This document shows, piece by piece, positions 36,202-45,045 of a DNA stretch of 46,753 bases. The DNA lies in contig NZ_RHOL01000021.1 of assembly GCF_003946465.1 (NCBI RefSeq), positions 1 to 46,753 of the forward strand, written 5' to 3'. Each line of letters starts with the position of its first letter. The stretch's first letter is position 1. The stretch comes from Lacticaseibacillus hegangensis. Lineage in GTDB: Bacteria; Bacillota; Bacilli; Lactobacillales; Lactobacillaceae. The notes beneath the pieces were generated by a model, which worked only from the letters and a program-made list of their open reading frames with translations, did no database searches and was not told the DNA's origin. The position numbers were made by a program, and so were the translations under genes.

Positions 36202-36235
36202 AAACCGGTGCCTCATCTCTTGAGACGCCGGTTTT
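36202..36235 (+). terminator. Terminator of metQNP
   Basis: Stem aaaccgg/ccggttt extended by an inner ctca/tgag helix, then TTTT. Confidence 0.8.
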
Positions 36236-36248
36236 GCTGGCTCTCGAA

Positions 36249-36285
36249 GGCTGCTTCTGGGTGAAGTCCTTGGGACAAGGCAGTC
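36249..36285 (+). other. Possible three-way-junction RNA in the metP-suf gap
   Basis: ggctg (36249-36253) pairs with cagtc (36281-36285), enclosing cttc/gaag (36254-36266) and ccttg/caagg (36268-36280) with only one unpaired junction base. It lies after the met terminator and before the suf promoter, so whether it is transcribed is unclear. It could be chance pairing. Confidence 0.25.
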
Positions 36286-36317
36286 GGCCGACCACAATTA
36301 TCTCGCATGAAAGCGGT

Positions 36318-36346
36318 TTGCAGGGGGTCAATTCCTGCCGTACAAT
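36318..36346 (+). promoter_or_regulatory. Promoter of the suf operon
   Basis: TTGCAG (36318-36323), 17-nt spacer, TACAAT (36341-36346), about 30 bp before sufC. Confidence 0.65.
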
Positions 36347-36376
36347 GAAAGTAAACAAAGTCCAGGAGGCGCTATC

Positions 36377-37144
36377 TTGAGCACACTAGAAATCAAAGAT
36401 CTGCACGTTAAAGTGAAGGCCGAACCCGAACATCCCGAGATTTTAAAAGGGGTCAATCTGACCATTAATGCCGGGGAGATCCACGCGCTGATGGGACCTA
36501 ACGGCAACGGCAAGTCGACGCTGGCTGAAACCATCATGGGCAATCCGCGCTATGTGGTCAGCCAGGGCGACATTTTGATCGACGGGCAAAGCATCATCGG
36601 CATGGCCGTCGATGAGCGTGCGCGCTTGGGCCTGTTTTTGGGCATGCAGTATCCCGCTGAGATCAACGGGGTGACGAACGCGGAGTTCATTCGGGCGGCG
36701 ATCAATGCCCGCCGGCCCGATGACGACCAGATCCCAATCATGGATTTCCTGCATCAGCTCGATGACACCATGGCGCAGCTGAAAATGCCCGAGGACATGG
36801 CGGATCGTTACTTGAACCAGGGCTTTTCCGGGGGTGAAAAAAAGCGCAACGAGATCCTGCAGCTGATGATGATCCACCCCCACTGGGCGCTGCTGGACGA
36901 AATTGACTCAGGTCTTGACATTGATGCGCTGCGCATTGTCGCCGATGGCGTGAACTCAATGCGCGGTAATGACTTTTCGTCTTTGATCATCACTCATTAC
37001 GAGCGCCTGCTGGATTACATCACGCCGGACGTGGTGCACGTCATGAAGGATGGCCGCATTATCGAATCCGGCGGTCCAGAGCTGGCCCACACGCTCGAGA
37101 AAACCGGCTACGAGCACCTCAAGGCGGGTGACGGGAATGATTAA
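36377..37144 (+). CDS. sufC: Fe-S cluster assembly ATPase SufC
   Basis: The 255-residue ABC-type ATPase of the cytosolic SufBCD scaffold has Walker A GPNGNGKS, signature FSGGEKKRNEILQ and Walker B LLDEIDSGLD, all with the SufC-specific form. The start is TTG with AGGAGG upstream. The stop overlaps sufD by 8 nt. Confidence 0.97.
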   Translation: MSTLEIKDLHVKVKAEPEHPEILKGVNLTINAGEIHALMGPNGNGKSTLAETIMGNPRYVVSQGDILIDGQSIIGMAVDERARLGLFLGMQYPAEINGVTNAEFIRAAINARRPDDDQIPIMDFLHQLDDTMAQLKMPEDMADRYLNQGFSGGEKKRNEILQLMMIHPHWALLDEIDSGLDIDALRIVADGVNSMRGNDFSSLIITHYERLLDYITPDVVHVMKDGRIIESGGPELAHTLEKTGYEHLKAGDGND

Positions 37145-38159
37145 ACGGCTGCCTTTGGCGAACACCCCGAAGATCCCGCTTGCGCGTTACATGAAGGAAG
37201 TAAAGGACAGCCAGCCAGTGGCCGCGATGACCGTGACCGCCCCCAGTGCGATTACCGTGTCTCATCCGGCCGAGGCCAGCGGTTTTCCGCGTCGCATTTC
37301 GCTAGACGAATGGCTAACTGCCAGCCCGCAGCAAATCACCGAGATTACCGTGCCTGCCGGCTATGCAAGCGCTGAGCCGTTTCGGGTGACCGGGCCGACA
37401 GACGGCGGCGGGCTGCTATTGATTCACGTCGGTGCTGGCGCCCATGTGGCGTTTCAAGAGCGCTGGGCGAGCACCGGGACCAACCTTGGCGTCGGCGTCC
37501 TCGTGGACATCGGCGAGGACGCGCAGGTCGACTGGCTCACCTATGACGGGTTTCAGGCCAACATGGTGCTGGCGTCGCGGACGGCGGAGCTTGCCGACCG
37601 CGCAACGCTGAATTGGACGTTGGCCGGATTTGCCCAAAATTCGGGGGCGACTTTGATCAACGTCAACCTGCGCGGGACTGGTGCTTCGGCCACTGTCAAC
37701 GTCGGGGTTCTGGCCAGCGGGCGGCAGCACGTCGGCTACACCACGGCTATGACCAATTATGGCCGTAAAAGTAAGGGGCACATCAACCAGCGCGGCGTGA
37801 TTGTCGGCAAGGCCCACCTGATTTTTAACGGCATCGGGCACATCATCAAAGGCGCGCGCGGCAGCGATAATCAGCAGGAAAATCGGGTGCTGATGCTGGG
37901 TAAGGATTCACGCGGCGACGCCGATCCGATCTTGTTGATCGATGAAAACGACGTGACCGCTGGCCACGCCGCGTCCGTGACGCGCGTGGACAAGGCGCAG
38001 ATGTATTACCTGATGAGTCGCGGCTTGCCGGAGGCGCTGGCCCAGCGGCTGGTGATCCGCGGCTTTCTGGAGGCCGGACTGCTGGAAATCACGGATAAGG
38101 ATCTGAAAGCTGATCTGTTCAGGCAGATCGATGAAACCTTGGTGACCACAGATGAGTGA
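37137..38159 (+). CDS. sufD: Fe-S cluster assembly protein SufD
   Basis: This 340-residue protein is the SufB paralogue in the SufBC2D scaffold, with the right-handed beta-helix core (GTGASATVNVGVLASGRQHVGYTTAMTNYGRKSKGHINQRGVIVGKAHLIFNGIGHI region) and the C-terminal helical domain ending YYLMSRGLPEALAQRLVIRGFLEAGLLEI. The N-terminus is short compared with Bacillus SufD (about 430 residues). I start at ATG 37137, giving ATGATTAA overlap with sufC. Confidence 0.93.
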   Translation: MIKRLPLANTPKIPLARYMKEVKDSQPVAAMTVTAPSAITVSHPAEASGFPRRISLDEWLTASPQQITEITVPAGYASAEPFRVTGPTDGGGLLLIHVGAGAHVAFQERWASTGTNLGVGVLVDIGEDAQVDWLTYDGFQANMVLASRTAELADRATLNWTLAGFAQNSGATLINVNLRGTGASATVNVGVLASGRQHVGYTTAMTNYGRKSKGHINQRGVIVGKAHLIFNGIGHIIKGARGSDNQQENRVLMLGKDSRGDADPILLIDENDVTAGHAASVTRVDKAQMYYLMSRGLPEALAQRLVIRGFLEAGLLEITDKDLKADLFRQIDETLVTTDE

Positions 38160-39348
38160 TGAATTTCCTTTTTTCAAGCAGCATCCGGAGTTAACCTATT
38201 TAGACTCGGCGGCGACTTCGCAAAAGCCGCAAGCCGTAATCGACGCGTTAACTGCGTATTACACCGATGAAAACGCGAACGTGCACCGCGGTTTGTACAA
38301 GCTGGCCTACAACACCACGGAAACCTACGAAGCGGTGCGGGCGCAGGCGGCGCACTTCATCAACGCGCCCGCGGCTGACCAAATTGTTTTCACCCGCAGC
38401 ACGACGGACGGGTTGAACCTGGTCGCTTCAAGTTTTGGCCCGCTGGCGGTGCACGAAGGTGACGAGATTCTGGTGTCCGGCGCCGAGCACCACAGCAACT
38501 TTATTCCTTGGCAGCAGCTGGCCAAGCGCACCGGGGCCAAATTTGTGGTGGCCCCAGTGACCAAAGCGGGCAACACGAATCCCGCCGCAATCGAACGGCT
38601 GCTGACGCCGCGCACCAAAATCTTGGCGCTGGCGCAGGTGACCAATGTGGCCGGTGGGGCAGTCGCCATTCGTCCGCTGGCGGACCTCGTGCACGCTCGA
38701 GGCGGTTACATGGTCGTCGACGGCGCGCAGGCGGTCGCTCATATGAAGGTGGACGTGCAGGCGCTCGGGGCGGATTTTTACGCGTTTTCCGGGCACAAGA
38801 TGTACGGCCCAACCGGGATCGGCGTGCTGTATGGGCGCGCGGACCTGCTGGCGGCCATGCCGCCGGTGCAGTTTGGCGGTGAGATGATCGACGAGGTGCA
38901 GGATGCGGTTTCGACTTGGGCGGCAGTGCCGCTCAAGTTTGAGGCCGGCACGCCGAACATCGCCGGCGTCTTCGGCCTGAAAGCTGCGCTGGATTACGTC
39001 TCGCACCTGAACATGGCAAACGTGTCAGCCCATGACCACGCGCTGGTCCAGCAGCTGCGAGCCGGCCTGGCCAAGATTCCCGGCATTACCCTGTACGGGG
39101 ATGACCAGAGTATCGGCATCGTGTCCTTCAACTTGGCCGGGGTGCACCCGCATGACCTGGCAACCGTGCTCGATGAAGCCAATATCGCGGTGCGGGCGGG
39201 CCATCACTGCGCCCAGCCGCTGATGGCGCGGCTGGGGGTGCCGGCAACGGTGCGGGCCAGTTTTGGGGTGTATAATACGCCTCAAGACGTCGAGGCGCTG
39301 ATTGCCGCAGTTGACGAGGGGAGGCAGTTTTTCCATGAGTCTGACTAA
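38152..39348 (+). CDS. sufS: Cysteine desulfurase SufS
   Basis: This 398-residue PLP enzyme releases sulfur from cysteine as a persulfide. The PLP lysine is K216 in SGHKMYGPTGIGVLYG, and the active-site Cys is C353 in RAGHHCAQPLM (class II desulfurase). An 8-nt overlap links it to sufD and a 14-nt overlap to sufU, its sulfur acceptor. Confidence 0.97.
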   Translation: MSDEFPFFKQHPELTYLDSAATSQKPQAVIDALTAYYTDENANVHRGLYKLAYNTTETYEAVRAQAAHFINAPAADQIVFTRSTTDGLNLVASSFGPLAVHEGDEILVSGAEHHSNFIPWQQLAKRTGAKFVVAPVTKAGNTNPAAIERLLTPRTKILALAQVTNVAGGAVAIRPLADLVHARGGYMVVDGAQAVAHMKVDVQALGADFYAFSGHKMYGPTGIGVLYGRADLLAAMPPVQFGGEMIDEVQDAVSTWAAVPLKFEAGTPNIAGVFGLKAALDYVSHLNMANVSAHDHALVQQLRAGLAKIPGITLYGDDQSIGIVSFNLAGVHPHDLATVLDEANIAVRAGHHCAQPLMARLGVPATVRASFGVYNTPQDVEALIAAVDEGRQFFHESD

Positions 39349-39778
39349 GCTGGATCAACTATACCGCCAGGTGATTTTGGATGAAGCCAACCACCCGCGG
39401 CATCATGGCGTGTTGGCTGACCCGACCAGCCAAGTGACCCTGCGTAATCCGAGCTGCGGGGATGTGCTCAAGCTGCAGCTGCAGCTCAAGGATGGCAAGG
39501 TCGCAGACGCGGCGTTTTCCGGTTCTGGCTGCACCATTTCGCAGGCCTCTGGCAGCCTCATGACCGATCAGATCATCGGCAAAACGCCGGCGGAAGTGGC
39601 AACGATGGTCGAGACGTTTTCCGATTTGGTGATCAACGGCAGCGTGCCGGATGAAAAAGTGCTGGGGTCGGCCTCGATCCTCAAGGGCGTCCACCAGTTC
39701 CCGGCGCGCATCAAGTGTGCGACGCTGGCGTGGAAGGCGGCCGCTCAAGCATTAACGGAAGGTGAACAACATGACTGA
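39335..39778 (+). CDS. sufU: Zinc-dependent sulfurtransferase SufU
   Basis: The 147-residue SufU accepts sulfur from SufS through ligand exchange at its zinc site. The expected ligands are present: C41 and D43 in NPSCGDVL, C66 in GSGCTISQ, C128 in RIKCATLAW. It contains the SufU-specific insertion that separates it from IscU. The start at 39335 is supported by GGGGAGG; longer in-frame starts lie inside sufS without a ribosome site. Confidence 0.96.
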   Translation: MSLTKLDQLYRQVILDEANHPRHHGVLADPTSQVTLRNPSCGDVLKLQLQLKDGKVADAAFSGSGCTISQASGSLMTDQIIGKTPAEVATMVETFSDLVINGSVPDEKVLGSASILKGVHQFPARIKCATLAWKAAAQALTEGEQHD

Positions 39779-41207
39779 AACCAAGAACACCAAAAATAAT
39801 GAAGCCGTGGCATCACAGGTCGATTTTCTCGATGATGAGAACCCCGGTGACTTCAAGGACGACATCAAGCTGGTTTACTCGACCGGCCGCGGGCTGACCG
39901 AGCAGAAAGTGCGGGAGATCTCCGCGGAAAAAGGTGAGCCGCAGTGGATGCTGGACTATCGGCTGGCGGCGTATAAGACCTACAAGAAGCTGCCATTCCC
40001 CGATTACGGTCCTGATCTGTCGGATCTTAATTTGGACAAAATGCTGTACTTCCAGAAGGCGACCGACAAGACCTACCGCGATTGGGCCGACGTGCCTGAC
40101 GACATCAAGCGCACCTTCGATCGCCTGGGCGTGCCGCAGGCCGAGCGCAAGTACCTCGCCGGCGCCTCGGCGCAGTACGAGTCTGAAGTCGTTTACCACA
40201 ACATCAAGAAAGAGTTCGATAAACTCGGCATTATTTTCATGGACATGGACTCGGCGTTGAAGCAGTATCCTGACTTGGTGCACCAATACTTCGGAACGCT
40301 GGTTCACCCGTCGGACAACAAGTTTGCCGCGCTGAACGGGGCGGTGTGGTCAGGCGGCTCGTTTATCTACGTGCCAAGAGGGGTTCAAACCGACGTGCCG
40401 ATTCAGGCGTACTTCCGAATCAACGCGGAAAACTCCGGCCAGTTCGAACGCACGCTGATCATTGTGGAACCCGGCGCGCACATCAACTACGTGGAAGGGT
40501 GCACGGCCCCGAACTATTCCAGCGATTCGCTGCACGCGGCGGTGGTCGAGGTGTTTGTCCAAGATGACGCGTACTGCCGCTACACGACGATTCAGAACTG
40601 GTCCAAGAACGTCTTCTCGCTTGAAACCAAGCGGGCGCAGGCGATGAAAAATGCGACCATGGAGTGGGTCGATGGCAACCTCGGCAGCAAGACCACGATG
40701 AAGTATCCATCGGTGTACCTGGACGGGGAAGGCGCGCGGGGGACGATGCTGTCCATCGCCGTGGCCGGCGCCGGGGTCGACCAGGATAACGGGGCGCGCA
40801 TGATTCACAACGCGCCAAACACGTCCTCAAACATCGTGTCTAAGTCCATCGCCAAGGACGGCGGCGCGGTGGATTATCGGGGGACCGTGCGCTTCACCAA
40901 AAAGGCAGACAACTCGTTTTGCCATGTGGAGTGTGACACAATCCTGATGGACGAAAAGTCGACATCAGACACAATTCCGTTCACAGAGATCAAAAATGCC
41001 AATGTCGCGATGGAGCACGAGGCAAAAGTGTCCAAAGTCTCTGAGGAGCAACTGTATTATCTAGAAAGTCGAGGCATTCCCGAGGCCAAGGCCACTGAAA
41101 TGATCATCATGGGCTTTGTGGAGCCGTTCACCAAGGAGCTGCCAATGGAGTACGCCGTGGAGCTGAACCGGTTGATCTCGATGGAAATGGACGGGTCAGT
41201 CGGGTGA
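39771..41207 (+). CDS. sufB: Fe-S cluster assembly protein SufB
   Basis: The 478-residue scaffold on which clusters form shows the SufB core: [81 protein letters not shown] and the C-terminal [29 protein letters not shown] 39771 (GGAAGG at 8 nt, 8-nt overlap ATGACTGA with sufU) is preferred over GTG 39762. Confidence 0.96.
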   Translation: MTETKNTKNNEAVASQVDFLDDENPGDFKDDIKLVYSTGRGLTEQKVREISAEKGEPQWMLDYRLAAYKTYKKLPFPDYGPDLSDLNLDKMLYFQKATDKTYRDWADVPDDIKRTFDRLGVPQAERKYLAGASAQYESEVVYHNIKKEFDKLGIIFMDMDSALKQYPDLVHQYFGTLVHPSDNKFAALNGAVWSGGSFIYVPRGVQTDVPIQAYFRINAENSGQFERTLIIVEPGAHINYVEGCTAPNYSSDSLHAAVVEVFVQDDAYCRYTTIQNWSKNVFSLETKRAQAMKNATMEWVDGNLGSKTTMKYPSVYLDGEGARGTMLSIAVAGAGVDQDNGARMIHNAPNTSSNIVSKSIAKDGGAVDYRGTVRFTKKADNSFCHVECDTILMDEKSTSDTIPFTEIKNANVAMEHEAKVSKVSEEQLYYLESRGIPEAKATEMIIMGFVEPFTKELPMEYAVELNRLISMEMDGSVG

Positions 41208-41210
41208 TTC

Positions 41211-41256
41211 TGACCGGCTCGCGCAGCATTCAGGCTGACTGCGGTCGGCCTTTTTT
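41211..41256 (+). terminator. Terminator of the suf operon
   Basis: gaccg/cggtc close a hairpin with an inner gcagc/gctgac helix, followed by a run of T residues after ggcc. Confidence 0.7.
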
Positions 41257-41310
41257 CTTGGCCGCGCGGTGCGTCATCGGCTGGCGAAGGGTTTCGCAAG
41301 CAGGTCGCAA

Positions 41311-41319
41311 TGGTATAAT
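41311..41319 (+). promoter_or_regulatory. Extended -10 promoter of the YueI-like gene
   Basis: TGGTATAAT is an extended -10 with a perfect TATAAT, 20 bp before the start codon. Confidence 0.65.
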
Positions 41320-41338
41320 GACCGCAGGAGGTGGGGTC

Positions 41339-41719
41339 ATGAGCGAAGACTTAAACGACTTCATCAAAGCCAAAGCACTGGGCCTTTCGACCATCAAGCC
41401 GGACGAAAAGCGGGCGTTTTTGGGTAATTTTCGCGAGCGCGTCGCCATGGCAGTGACCATTCGCCAGCTGCACGATGAACGCATTGCGAACCTGTTGGAC
41501 GAGGTGCTGAGCCGATACCCGCAGTATCGGGTGTATCTCAACGGCCGCATGCCGCAGGAAATGGTGGCATTTTACATGAAGCAGGCCCTGGCCCATGACA
41601 TCCCGTTCACGATCATGGCGCAGCCGGGCATGCGCGTAAAAAAAGACCCGAGTGCCGATGATTTCGGCTGGGTGCTGGCCGACCCGAAAAACAAAATTGA
41701 CCGGCCGATCCTACTTTAA
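41339..41719 (+). CDS. YueI family protein (DUF1694)
   Basis: The 126-residue soluble protein matches the YueI family: KALGLSTIKPDEKRAFLGNFRERVAMAVTIRQ, YRVYLNGRMP and an ending with TIMAQPGMRVKKDPSADDFGWVLADP. The function is unknown, and the family is common in Bacilli. The start is fixed by GCAGGAGGTG. It is 12 bp from the next gene, so they form a two-gene operon. Confidence 0.88.
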   Translation: MSEDLNDFIKAKALGLSTIKPDEKRAFLGNFRERVAMAVTIRQLHDERIANLLDEVLSRYPQYRVYLNGRMPQEMVAFYMKQALAHDIPFTIMAQPGMRVKKDPSADDFGWVLADPKNKIDRPILL

Positions 41720-41731
41720 GGAGGGCGATTC

Positions 41732-42703
41732 GTGGATTCGCAAGTAGAAACAACCATTAAGAAAATTAGAGACCTGCGCAGGCAGTTGCATCAAGGTAAG
41801 GTGTTTCGCAGTTTGCCGAATGATCTGCGGCAAATCATCACCGCCGTTGAACCTGCCGCCCCAACACCGGTGACGCTGCCCGACGACGACGCGGCCGCCT
41901 TGGCCAAAATAGGTGAGATCGAGGAGCGGCTGAAAGCCGAAAAGGCCATGCAGGTCAGCGATAGCGAGCTGCGGTACCTGATCGGCCACCTCGCCTCGAC
42001 TTCGCCAGCAGTGCGCGACAAAGGCGTGTTTTTTCTGTTGTCCGACTTATTTCAAGCCGACGCGTTCACGGAAAAGCAGGTGGCCTGGCTGTTCACGACA
42101 TTGCAGCGCAAGGACATCCTGTTTGCTCACATCACCGAACCGCAAAATGATGCCGTGTTCCTGCGCAGTTTCGCAGTCATGCTGCTGTCAGGTCTGGTGT
42201 ACGCCGATCTGAACCGGTATCACCTGCTGACGCCGCGGCAGTTTGAAAACTTGTTGGTCAACCTCTGCGCCTACATTACCCTGGAAAAAGATGGTCGCGG
42301 GTACGTTGCAGAGAAGGGCTGGGCTCATGCGTATACGCATATCGGCAACTTGGCAGATGAGCTTAGCCAGGTGCCCAGCCTCACCCGCGGCGACAAACTC
42401 CTGTTGATGGCAACGGTGGTTGAGGGCTGGCAAACCGTGGCCGACTCGCTGGTGTTTGGCGAGGATCAGCGGGTGTCGTCCTATCTGGTGAACTTGGCCA
42501 CCAAAAACCAGTTTTATGCGGATGCCTTGGTTATGTGCCTCACCGCCTGGCAGCAGCGCCTGCGCAACTTGAAACCGCAGGAGGATTTGGCCTTTTGGAC
42601 GCGCTGGTACAATCGGTCCCGGCTGCTTGAAGCCCTTCTGATGCGGGCTGATCTGCCCAAAGTGGTGGTCGATTATCTGCAAAAAATCATTGACGCTTAT
42701 TGA
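41732..42703 (+). CDS. DUF2785 domain-containing protein
   Basis: This 323-residue, mostly helical soluble protein has the DUF2785 hallmark KGWAHAYTHIGNLADEL (about residues 192-208) in its C-terminal half. The N-terminal 60 residues form a charged helical extension. The role is unknown. It starts with GTG behind AAGGAGG and shares an operon with the YueI-like gene. Confidence 0.85.
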   Translation: MDSQVETTIKKIRDLRRQLHQGKVFRSLPNDLRQIITAVEPAAPTPVTLPDDDAAALAKIGEIEERLKAEKAMQVSDSELRYLIGHLASTSPAVRDKGVFFLLSDLFQADAFTEKQVAWLFTTLQRKDILFAHITEPQNDAVFLRSFAVMLLSGLVYADLNRYHLLTPRQFENLLVNLCAYITLEKDGRGYVAEKGWAHAYTHIGNLADELSQVPSLTRGDKLLLMATVVEGWQTVADSLVFGEDQRVSSYLVNLATKNQFYADALVMCLTAWQQRLRNLKPQEDLAFWTRWYNRSRLLEALLMRADLPKVVVDYLQKIIDAY

Positions 42704-42758
42704 TAAATTTAATGATAGTTACGATTTTCTCATTCATCTGAACGTAAGCAAAACTCTG

Positions 42759-42787
42759 GCCTGTCGGGATTCCCGACAGGCGTTTTT
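42759..42787 (+). terminator. Terminator of the YueI/DUF2785 operon
   Basis: Perfect 10-bp stem gcctgtcggg/cccgacaggc with a 3-nt loop, then TTTTT. Confidence 0.93.
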
Positions 42788-42883
42788 AATAAATATATTT
42801 AAGCGTTTGAGAAGATGTTCACACTGTTATAATCATTACATTCGTTACATTAGATAAATTGAATGGTCACTAACAGTAAAAAG

Positions 42884-42912
42884 TAGTCAAAAAACATAAT
42901 TTCAAGTATAAT
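42884..42912 (+). promoter_or_regulatory. Promoter of the HTH-TPR regulator gene
   Basis: TAGTCA (42884-42889), 17-nt spacer, perfect TATAAT (42907-42912), 60 bp before the start codon. Confidence 0.65.
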
Positions 42913-42971
42913 CAAGGCATTGCAGGGGAGCGGCACGGGCTGCTCGCTGGAACAAGCAAAGGAGTGGAAAC

Positions 42972-43844
42972 ATGAGTAAGCTGCAGCCGGCATTACGTAT
43001 CAAAGGGGAGAACGTCCGGCATATCCGCAAGTTGCGCGGACTGAGTCAGGCCGAGCTAGCGGAAGGTATTTGCACGCAGGCCACCATTAGCCTGATTGAG
43101 AAACGCAACAAGGTACCCAGCATGAACATCCTGATCCGGTTGGTCAACCGGCTGGGCATCACGCTTGACGACGTCGTGGTAGAAAATCAAGATCGCATTC
43201 AGCAGGCCCTCAGTGCCGTTTCGAAAACAATTCGCCGCGGGGATTACCAGGGGGCAGCGGCGCTATTGAAGAAGGTCAATGAGAAACGGGTGACCCGCGC
43301 CGAGGATCAGCGTAACTATTTTTACTTTGCGGGCATGATCGAATTGTTCGTCAGTCATAATCTGGACGAAGCGGTGTATTACTTTGGTCGCGTCCTTAAT
43401 GGGACCGGGGCGGCAGCCGGCGACGTGCCAGGAATCATGGCGACTTTGGGGCTGGCCCTGGCCTATGCCGAACAGGGCAGCGCCGAGCGGGCGCGAGTTT
43501 ACCTGGATCAAGCCGTCGCGCGTCTGAAGGACGGGCCGCTGAATGAAAAGCGGTATTTAGATGTGGAACTCACTGTGTATTGGCACATCAGTCGCATTTA
43601 TTATGAGCTGGGCGAAGACGCGGCCGCCCTGAAAAACACCCAGCTGGGAATCGGACTGGCCGTTCGCAACGACAGTTTGTTCTTGCTGGCGGAGTTTTAC
43701 ATGCTGCAGGCGCGCGTCCAAACTAGGCTGGCCGATGCGCAGGCCGCCCAGTCGCAGTCAATCGCGCTGGCCTTGGCGCGGGTGACCCATCAAAGCGAAC
43801 TCATTGCCAGTTTGGGTGACCTTGATCCGGCGGTTTCAGCTTAA
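42972..43844 (+). CDS. XRE-type HTH regulator with TPR domain
   Basis: The 290-residue protein has an N-terminal XRE helix-turn-helix (about residues 10-67: RIKGENVRHIRKLRGLSQAELAEGI followed by TQATISLIEKRNKVPS) and a C-terminal all-helical region with tetratricopeptide-like pairs (AAALLKKVNEKRV, NYFYFAGMIELFVSHNLDEAVYYFGRVL, AYAEQGSAERARVYLDQAV). This layout is that of the RRNPP peptide-sensing regulators (PlcR, NprR, Rgg). No propeptide gene is visible beside it, so a peptide ligand is not established. AAAGGAG precedes the ATG. Confidence 0.85.
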   Translation: MSKLQPALRIKGENVRHIRKLRGLSQAELAEGICTQATISLIEKRNKVPSMNILIRLVNRLGITLDDVVVENQDRIQQALSAVSKTIRRGDYQGAAALLKKVNEKRVTRAEDQRNYFYFAGMIELFVSHNLDEAVYYFGRVLNGTGAAAGDVPGIMATLGLALAYAEQGSAERARVYLDQAVARLKDGPLNEKRYLDVELTVYWHISRIYYELGEDAAALKNTQLGIGLAVRNDSLFLLAEFYMLQARVQTRLADAQAAQSQSIALALARVTHQSELIASLGDLDPAVSA

Positions 43845-43863
43845 GTCCGACCAAAGACAGGCG

Positions 43864-43904
43864 AAAACAGCGCCCGGCGATTGAATCGCTGGGCGCTGTT
43901 CCTT
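43864..43904. terminator. Bidirectional terminator between HTH-TPR and usp genes
   Basis: A stem of about 17 bp (43866-43882 with 43884-43900) with AAAA on the left gives a T-tract for the minus-strand usp transcript; the plus side has a weaker CCTTTAT tail. Confidence 0.85.
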
Positions 43905-43907
43905 TAT

Positions 43908-44405
43908 CTAATTTGCTGATTTATCCTTTGGCCGCTTCGTGGAAGACAGCGCCGGTTGATTGTTCAGATCCGTCCGCACGACGAGTACGTCGCACTTTGC
44001 GTTTCTTGTCACGTACTCAGTGACACTGCCGATCAGCAGGCGCTCCACCGCATTCAGCCCGGTGGCGCCAATCATGATCAAATCGATATTTTTCTGCTTT
44101 GGAATATCCCGCGCAATGATTGTTTTCGGGGCGCCGTACTCGATGGAGTAGGAGACTTTGTCGAGGCCCGCTTTGTGCGCCTGCTCAATGTAGCCCTCCA
44201 TGGTTTCCTTGGCCGTGTCTGCGACTTGCTGGACCATGGCAGAATCAAAGCTTGAGACGTTGTTGAAGGCTCTGGTATCCACGATATGGATCAGGAACAA
44301 TTCGCCACCATTGCGTTTGGTCACAGCGACCGCCTTTTGAAAGGCGAGCTCAGATTCATAGGAGCCATCGATCGCCACTAGAACGTGCTTGTATTGTTGT
44401 AACAT
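43908..44405 (-). CDS. Universal stress protein (UspA family)
   Basis: The 165-residue cytosolic protein begins with YKHVLVAIDGSYESELAFQKA and carries the ATP-binding motif G-x2-G-x9-G-[ST] in IGATGLNAVERLLIGSVTEY, so it is of the nucleotide-binding Usp subclass. A polar tail of about 25 residues follows. The start is at ATG 44405, with GAGGTG 7 nt upstream; upstream in-frame ATGs lack a ribosome site. It is monocistronic on the minus strand. Confidence 0.93.
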   Translation of the reverse strand: MLQQYKHVLVAIDGSYESELAFQKAVAVTKRNGGELFLIHIVDTRAFNNVSSFDSAMVQQVADTAKETMEGYIEQAHKAGLDKVSYSIEYGAPKTIIARDIPKQKNIDLIMIGATGLNAVERLLIGSVTEYVTRNAKCDVLVVRTDLNNQPALSSTKRPKDKSAN

Positions 44406-44482
44406 GCCCATCACCTCTAACTTCATTGTAGCCGAATGCTGGGGCAAAGTGAAACGATTTCACACGCCGGCAAAGCGCTTGG

Positions 44483-44761
44483 CTAGTCGGCCAAATAATG
44501 TGGTACGCGCAAGCCCAAAATTCCTGCCGCCAGCGCGCCGATGATCAGGGCCAGCGCTTCCAGCCAGCCGGTGAGGAAAATTGCCGCCGCCACGGCCAAC
44601 ACCCCGGCGATGACAAACAGCACCGCAAACCGGCCCAGTTCGCGCTGGGCGGCTTCAGCCAGCTTGGGGATGCCTAGAAAACCTCGGCGCTGATGGGTCC
44701 GGATGTAATAGGCGAGGGTGAATAAGATCACGGCAAAGATGATGAAGATGATTCTGAACAT
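44483..44761 (-). CDS. Small membrane protein, unknown
   Basis: The 92-residue product has three hydrophobic helices (FRIIFIIFAVILFTLAYYI, FAVLFVIAGVLAVAAAIFL, ALALIIGALAAGILGL) and a short basic loop THQRRGFLGIPKLAEAAQRELG. I do not recognise a family. GAGGAG lies 7 nt before the ATG. It is on the same strand as usp, with 77 bp between them. Confidence 0.72.
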   Translation of the reverse strand: MFRIIFIIFAVILFTLAYYIRTHQRRGFLGIPKLAEAAQRELGRFAVLFVIAGVLAVAAAIFLTGWLEALALIIGALAAGILGLRVPHYLAD

Positions 44762-45017
44762 GACGGCACTCCTCTGCTTGTTGATGGTACTATCCTAGCA
44801 TATCTGGCCGGGGGCCGCGCGGGGATTTTTCACAGCCTGGCCTCACAGGGCGCCGGGCTGACACTGCAGGGCGGCTAGCTGCACGCGTGCCAACTTGTCG
44901 CTTTCGATGCTTGAACCAGCCGATCCACGCTTAGAGTCGCGCCAGTGATGTCCCGGCAATGGCCGAAGCAAGGCCACTGATTCCGCTCAAACCGCCAGTT
45001 CATCGCCCCTTGGTACG
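44762..45017. other. Gene-free region between 6S RNA candidate and membrane protein gene
   Basis: There is no convincing coding sequence here: a minus-strand reading frame crossing it runs through the RNA gene and lacks a ribosome site. Several GC-rich inverted repeats are present, for example cagtggcc/ggccattg read on the minus strand near 44960-44985. No -35/-10 pair stands out for the membrane protein gene, apart from a TATGCT on the minus strand. Confidence 0.5.
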
Positions 45018-45045
45018 AAAAAAAAGACCGACATTTGCGTCGGCC
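45018..45045 (-). terminator. Terminator of the 6S RNA candidate
   Basis: On the minus strand ggccgac/gtcggtc form a 7-bp stem, followed by eight T residues. Confidence 0.88.

Larger units (their letters stand above)
42704..42971. other. AT-rich intergenic region before the HTH-TPR gene
   Basis: This gap is markedly richer in A and T than its surroundings. It holds the terminator of the DUF2785 gene, a first candidate promoter TTTGAG-16-TATAAT (-10 at 42828-42833), the main candidate TAGTCA-17-TATAAT (42884-42912) and a small leader hairpin gagcggc/gctgctc (about 42929-42946). I see no convincing small gene. Confidence 0.6.

Noticed and set aside
42712-42741. Nine-codon hydrophobic mini-ORF upstream of the HTH-TPR gene, considered as a signal peptide
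   Set aside because: No ribosome site, starts nine bases after the preceding stop codon, and no export or processing signal; too short to separate from chance.
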